Positions 59,603-64,000 of a stretch of 64,000 bases of DNA are shown here, piece by piece; position 1 is the first letter of the stretch, and every line of letters begins with the position of its first letter. The stretch comes from Clostridium cibarium (GTDB lineage: Bacteria > Bacillota > Clostridia > Clostridiales > Clostridiaceae): NCBI RefSeq assembly GCF_014836335.1, contig NZ_JACSRA010000017.1:29513-93512 (forward strand), given 5' to 3'. The position numbers and the translations under genes are program-made. The notes below the pieces were generated by a model. The model did no database searches. It was given only the letters and a program-made list of their open reading frames with translations, and had not been told where the DNA came from.

Positions 59603-60433
59603 TTAAACCTCAGTATTACTTTTCCCACCAGGATTAGTCATACCATTTAACCCTATTAATTTAATATCTGAATAAACACTTTGTGTCGGCAATAGCCACA
59701 CTTCTCCAGTTCCTGAATATACATTTAGTAAACCTTCTCCATTAGTAGCACTTCCTATTACAGAAGATGATTTTTCTACAGTAAATTTTATGTTACTTGT
59801 CCTAAGTACAACAAAATTACCATCAACTTTTATTGAATCATTAAATAATTTGCATTTAAATACCTCTGTTTCTGGCACAGGTAATTCTAAAACTACTATA
59901 CCACTTCCTCTAAGACTTGTTTGATACACCCCCTCATGTCCAAACAACATAGAAGATACACTTTTTTGCATAGCTGCACCAACCTCTACTTCTTCTTCAC
60001 AGGCATAAAACAAACCATCATCTACAATTATTTCTTCGTCTTCTAACTCAATTAAGGCGTAATGTCCAAATGAAGGCTCCAAAAAGATTTCACCACTTCC
60101 TTCATAAGTCGGCTTAAACATCTCTTCTCCTGTAAGCTTACTATTAATAAACTTTTTCCCAAGTCCTATTACTCCTCCAGTTTTATTTTCAATGCATATA
60201 TCACCCTTCATATAACTTAATGCTCCAGCTTCAAGTTTTACAGCACTATCCTCTAGAATAATTCTAACCTGCCTAAGTTTAATTCCCGCTTCATTCATAA
60301 CCTTTATTCCAAAGGCAGTTTCAATATCTGTAGCTCCTTCCAACTTATCATATTCAAGCACTTGAAACTTTGAATCATTTGACATTTGTGAAAGCATTGT
60401 TAATTTATTTTCAGAATTTATGCTAGTTCTCAT
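59603..60433 (-). CDS. AIM24 family protein
   Basis: A 276-residue all-beta protein of the AIM24/TIGR00266-like group, built from repeated short strands and Gly-rich turns (EAGALSYMKGDI, GSGEIFLEPSFGHYALIEL, GTGEVWLLPTQSVYSDI). Function unknown. The frame continues to a GTG at 60442, but that region is the ribosome site GGAGTGGG of the ATG at 60433. Divergent from the response-regulator gene. Confidence 0.82.
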   Translation of the reverse strand: MRTSINSENKLTMLSQMSNDSKFQVLEYDKLEGATDIETAFGIKVMNEAGIKLRQVRIILEDSAVKLEAGALSYMKGDICIENKTGGVIGLGKKFINSKLTGEEMFKPTYEGSGEIFLEPSFGHYALIELEDEEIIVDDGLFYACEEEVEVGAAMQKSVSSMLFGHEGVYQTSLRGSGIVVLELPVPETEVFKCKLFNDSIKVDGNFVVLRTSNIKFTVEKSSSVIGSATNGEGLLNVYSGTGEVWLLPTQSVYSDIKLIGLNGMTNPGGKSNTEV

Positions 60434-60605
60434 AATTCCCACTCCATACTTCTTATATTATAAAATATTAACTTACCTACATTTTATCATATTAACCCAT
60501 CATAGTCTTTTTAATTCCAAAAACCTAAAAATGTATTAATATTGGCAATAACTATATGTTAATATGTTAAAGTAAAATTAGTAGTTTATTAAAGGAGAAA
60601 TATAT

Positions 60606-61310
60606 ATGAATAATGATTATAAAGTATTAGTTGTTGAAGATGAATTGTCTATAAATGATATTCTGTCATCCGCATTACGTTCAGAAGGGTACTCTGTACG
60701 AAGTGCATTTAGCGGCAAAGAAGCTAGAGCACTATTAAAAACCTTTAACCCTTCCATTGCTTTATTGGATATAAATCTTCCTGATGAAAGCGGTTTTGAT
60801 ATCTGCAAGGATATTACTAGGACTTATTCGATTCCAATAATAATGTTAACTGCCCGCACAGATATAGTTGATAAAATTTTAGGATTAGAACTTGGAGCTG
60901 ATGATTATATTACTAAACCATTTCACATAAAAGAAGTTTTAGCAAGAGTTAAAAATGCTCTAAAACGAATTGATAAGTACAAATATAAATGCGAAGATAA
61001 ATTCGTTCTATTAACAAATAATATAAAGATTAATTATGAAAGTAGATGTATTTATAAAAATAATGAACTAGTTAAACTAAAGCCTAGAGAATATGATTTA
61101 TTAGAATACCTATCCAAAAATAGGGACAAGGTATTTTCTAGAGATACACTACTAACTCAAATTTGGGGATTCGATTATGATGGAGATGAAAGGACTGTTG
61201 ATGTTCATGTAAGAAGACTTAGAAGTAAATTGGATGATAAAGATGAAAGATCACTAATTGAAACTGTTTTTTCTGTAGGCTATGTGATGAGGTATAACAA
61301 TGAAAATTAA
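60606..61310 (+). CDS. OmpR-family response regulator
   Basis: A 234-residue regulator. Receiver domain: acidic pocket Glu11-Asp12, phosphoacceptor Asp55, Lys104. The winged-helix output domain occupies about 135-230 (LKPREYDLLEYL, RTVDVHVRRLRSKL). It overlaps the following kinase gene by 11 bases. Target genes are unknown. Confidence 0.93.
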   Translation: MNNDYKVLVVEDELSINDILSSALRSEGYSVRSAFSGKEARALLKTFNPSIALLDINLPDESGFDICKDITRTYSIPIIMLTARTDIVDKILGLELGADDYITKPFHIKEVLARVKNALKRIDKYKYKCEDKFVLLTNNIKINYESRCIYKNNELVKLKPREYDLLEYLSKNRDKVFSRDTLLTQIWGFDYDGDERTVDVHVRRLRSKLDDKDERSLIETVFSVGYVMRYNNEN

Positions 61311-62727
61311 AACAAAAATCACTATTGGTATTGGAACAATTTTATTAACATCAGGAATTGTTTTTAATCTTACTTTTAGAAATATTTTAAACGAAAGAAT
61401 GGAGAATACTATAAAAGAATCCGTCTCTCAAATTATGAACAGTACCATGGAATCTGTTAAATACAGAAACTCCTTAAGTTCTACTGAACCAAATGAAGAT
61501 AAGCTCAAAAATGGTGCTGATTATTTGGTTAGCTATATATCATTAAATAACTCTTGCAATATTCAAATAAGAGATAACTCTAATAAAATACTTGCAAGCA
61601 ATACTGCAGTAGAATTTGGAACTGAAATAGACAAAAATAGTACTAAAGCATTAAATGGAAGTGCAGTAATCTTAATCAAATATTCAAATTCTAGTGTTTA
61701 TGGAATATTATCTTACCCCATTTATATTGATGATATACAGCTTGGAACTTTAACTATAGAAAAGGAATATAATGATATTTACCTAAGTAATCTAAGCACT
61801 ATAAACTTAATTACTGTATCAGAACTTGTTATTTTCCTATGTATCTTTTTTACTGCACTTTTAATTACCTCTACAGTAACTCATCCAATTATAGCATTAA
61901 CTGAAGGAGTAAAAAAAATAGAAGAAGGTGATTATAACTTTTCTATCAAGTCCAAACATAATGATGAAGTTGGAATTCTATCTAAAGAATTTATTAACAT
62001 GAAAGATAAGATTAAAGAACAGATTCAAACTATAAAAGAAGAACAATTAAAAGTTGAAACTTTAGAAAAGCACAGAGAAGAATTTTTTAACAATGTTACC
62101 CATGAACTTAAAACTCCACTTACTGCAATAACTGGTTATTCAGAAATGCTCAAGGATGACATTGTTATTGATCCAGACTTTAAGAAAAGAGCTGTTGAAA
62201 GAATATACGTGGAAAGTGATCGTGCCCATAAGTTAGTACTAGATCTAATAACAGTTTCAAAGGGGCAAACACAGATATCAGAAGCTATAAGCGAAATACA
62301 TATGAAACCCCTTATCTCAGAGATAATAGAAGATATGAGCTTAAAGGCAAATAAATACTCACTAAACATTAATTATACTATTGAAGATGGTATTGTTTTA
62401 GGGCAACAAAATAAACTTAAGCAATTATTTATAAATATTATTGATAATGCAATTAAATATTCATTTAACAGCAACATTATTTCAGTAAATTGCTACTGCA
62501 AAGAAAATTTCTATTTTGCAGAAATAAGCAATAGTTCAATGGGAATTCCTGAAAATGTATATAACAAAATATTTGATCCATTTATAAAAACTAACTCATC
62601 TCCAGATAATTATAGTAGTGGATTAGGTCTGTACATCAGCAAACAAATTGTGACTAGCCATGGTGGAAATATATATATTATTAACGGCGAAATAGTAACT
62701 GTAAAAATAGAATTTACTCTTTTGTAA
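61300..62727 (+). CDS. Sensor histidine kinase
   Basis: A 475-residue membrane kinase: helix near 7-26, external sensor domain (27-170), second helix (172-195), HAMP, dimerisation domain with His268 (FFNNVTHELKTPLTAI), and an ATPase domain (NIIDNAIKYS, GLGLYISKQI). It phosphorylates the regulator encoded just upstream. The ligand is unknown. Confidence 0.92.
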   Translation: MKIKTKITIGIGTILLTSGIVFNLTFRNILNERMENTIKESVSQIMNSTMESVKYRNSLSSTEPNEDKLKNGADYLVSYISLNNSCNIQIRDNSNKILASNTAVEFGTEIDKNSTKALNGSAVILIKYSNSSVYGILSYPIYIDDIQLGTLTIEKEYNDIYLSNLSTINLITVSELVIFLCIFFTALLITSTVTHPIIALTEGVKKIEEGDYNFSIKSKHNDEVGILSKEFINMKDKIKEQIQTIKEEQLKVETLEKHREEFFNNVTHELKTPLTAITGYSEMLKDDIVIDPDFKKRAVERIYVESDRAHKLVLDLITVSKGQTQISEAISEIHMKPLISEIIEDMSLKANKYSLNINYTIEDGIVLGQQNKLKQLFINIIDNAIKYSFNSNIISVNCYCKENFYFAEISNSSMGIPENVYNKIFDPFIKTNSSPDNYSSGLGLYISKQIVTSHGGNIYIINGEIVTVKIEFTLL

Positions 62728-62824
62728 TTATTTTTTCTTGTTAATAACTTGGAAATATATTCTCTATTTTTAGAAATATTTCAAGTTTATTATCTAAGTA
62801 TAAACTAACAAGGAGTCGAAATTT

Positions 62825-63916
62825 ATGAAAAAAATTAATTTATTAAAGGTCTTATTATTATTCATTTTTTCTATTTTCATTGCCATTCCACTATGTGGTT
62901 GTAACTCAAAACAAGATAAAGAAATAGTTGTAGCGAAAAATGTTAAGGAAGATTTAAACTCTGTTAAAAGTGAAATTCTTCAATTAATTGAAGAAGGAAA
63001 TGCATTTTTGCACTCCGGAAAATACCCTGAAGCTAGAACCTCTTACGAAAAAGCTATTTCAAAAGATAAAGCAAACGAAAGCACTTACCTACAAATTAAA
63101 GATAATTACATGAATGCTAAAAGGTTTGATGATGCCTACTACATTATAAAATTAGCTATTGACAATAATGTATCTAAAGATGCAATGTCTAAAGTTTTAG
63201 AGGAAATAAAATCGAACTTTTCACCTATATTACTTGAAAATACTATTTCTGAAGGAGCTGATTACAATTTACCAACTCAAACCAATATACCCGAAGCCAC
63301 TATTACTAATCCGGTAAATATTAGATGGCCTCAAAAAAACATTGACACTTCAAACCCTGGCACTTTTACTTATGATGGTTATATAGATGAGTATGGAAGA
63401 ACTGTACACTTAACATTAACAATAAAAAAGGTGGTTAAACAAAAGATCCCTACAACACAAAAAAAAGAAGTTGTTAAATCATCTAAAATTGGATTTATAG
63501 ATAGTATATATGAAGAGAATGGAGATACTTTCATAAAATTTAATGAAACTGAATTTTATAGAAATGAAGATGCTAAAAGAGAGTATGCTAAAGATGGATT
63601 TAGTCCTTCAGATTATGAATGGGGCAATGACTATTATATACGCGAAAATAACAAAGAGCAAAAGACATACAAATTATCCAAGGACTGCAAAATCAATGTT
63701 TGTTCATATCTAGTTGATTCTGAATTTCAATACAAAACAGAACTAAGAACTATATCTAAAGACAATTTTAAAATTTATGTATCTAATTGTATTAATAGAT
63801 ATAATAATGAATTAACTCAAGATCCTGAAATGCCAAAGTATACTAGAGCTTTACTCTTCTGGATAAATACCGAGGATGATATAGTAACAAGCATGAATAT
63901 GCAATATACTCCTTAA
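62825..63916 (+). CDS. Lipoprotein with TPR-like repeats
   Basis: A 363-residue lipoprotein: signal peptide with lipobox LCGC, modified Cys26. Residues 50-130 hold tetratricopeptide-like helices (GNAFLHSGKYPEARTSYEKA). The remainder is a beta-rich domain I do not recognise. It lies 97 bases past the kinase in the same direction and could be a cell-surface partner or target of that two-component system. Confidence 0.8.
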   Translation: MKKINLLKVLLLFIFSIFIAIPLCGCNSKQDKEIVVAKNVKEDLNSVKSEILQLIEEGNAFLHSGKYPEARTSYEKAISKDKANESTYLQIKDNYMNAKRFDDAYYIIKLAIDNNVSKDAMSKVLEEIKSNFSPILLENTISEGADYNLPTQTNIPEATITNPVNIRWPQKNIDTSNPGTFTYDGYIDEYGRTVHLTLTIKKVVKQKIPTTQKKEVVKSSKIGFIDSIYEENGDTFIKFNETEFYRNEDAKREYAKDGFSPSDYEWGNDYYIRENNKEQKTYKLSKDCKINVCSYLVDSEFQYKTELRTISKDNFKIYVSNCINRYNNELTQDPEMPKYTRALLFWINTEDDIVTSMNMQYTP

Positions 63917-63930
63917 TTTTTACAAAAAGG

Positions 63931-64000
63931 GGCTGTATCAAAATAAATTTTGATACTAGCCGAAAATGCTAAAAGAGGATTCAGAATTTGAATCCTCTTT
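63931..64000. terminator. Two tandem hairpins at the window edge
   Basis: First hairpin GGCTGTATCAAAAT / ATTTTGATACTAGCC (63931-63962, one bulge); second AAAGAGGATTC / GAATCCTCTTT (63972-64000), cut at the edge. They act as terminators of the lipoprotein gene, though the first also resembles a transposon end. Confidence 0.5.

Overview
The window is low-GC DNA with short AT-rich intergenic gaps, strong GGAGG ribosome binding sites, and oxygen-, NO- and redox-linked genes typical of anaerobes. Gene content points to Clostridium sensu stricto (near C. butyricum / C. beijerinckii): an H-NOX chemoreceptor, a citramalate-synthase ilv-leu operon, a glmS ribozyme, RNase J, CcdA/ResA and Ric. Species cannot be fixed from the sequence alone.

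Layout. 1-19,800 is ordinary chromosome: a cut-off chemoreceptor; a Crp/Fnr regulator - rhodanese - CoA-disulfide-reductase operon; a second chemoreceptor; a NapH-like ferredoxin membrane protein; crcB under a fluoride riboswitch, divergent from nhaA, which has its own leader terminator; RNase J; ccdA-resA; an H-NOX chemoreceptor with O2-type pocket residues; an ABC exporter set; two hemerythrin/di-iron NO-stress proteins; and a secreted hydrolase. 37,833-64,000 is chromosome again: glmS with its ribozyme, two Met-pathway PLP enzymes under a SAM-I riboswitch, a MarR-controlled heterodimeric ABC exporter, the ilvN-cimA-leuC-leuD-leuB-ilvD-ilvB-ilvC operon behind a T-box-like leader, glmM, a YerC-type repressor, an AIM24 protein, and a two-component system with a TPR lipoprotein.

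The centre, 20,220-37,808, is a complete Tn7-like transposon of 17,589 bp. Its ends can be set to the base: TGT/ACA termini, three 21-bp repeats (presumed TnsB sites) at each end in inverted orientation, and a 5-bp target duplication ATAAT on both sides. It sits 24 bp past the glmS stop with the tnsA-proximal end toward glmS, the classical attTn7 arrangement. It encodes TnsA, TnsB, TnsC and two different full-size TniQ/TnsD proteins. Its cargo looks like a defence island: a YobI-type membrane P-loop NTPase at the left; and, between tnsA and the right end, a type II Thoeris-like pair (TIR protein plus two-TM macro-domain protein) and a retron (effector, reverse transcriptase and a foldable msr-msd RNA).

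Just outside the left end, four 20-bp direct repeats end in ACA immediately before the same ATAAT. They read as the orphaned right end of an older, different Tn7-like element that used exactly the same insertion point. A strong terminator facing the glmS direction lies beyond, now more than 17 kb from glmS.
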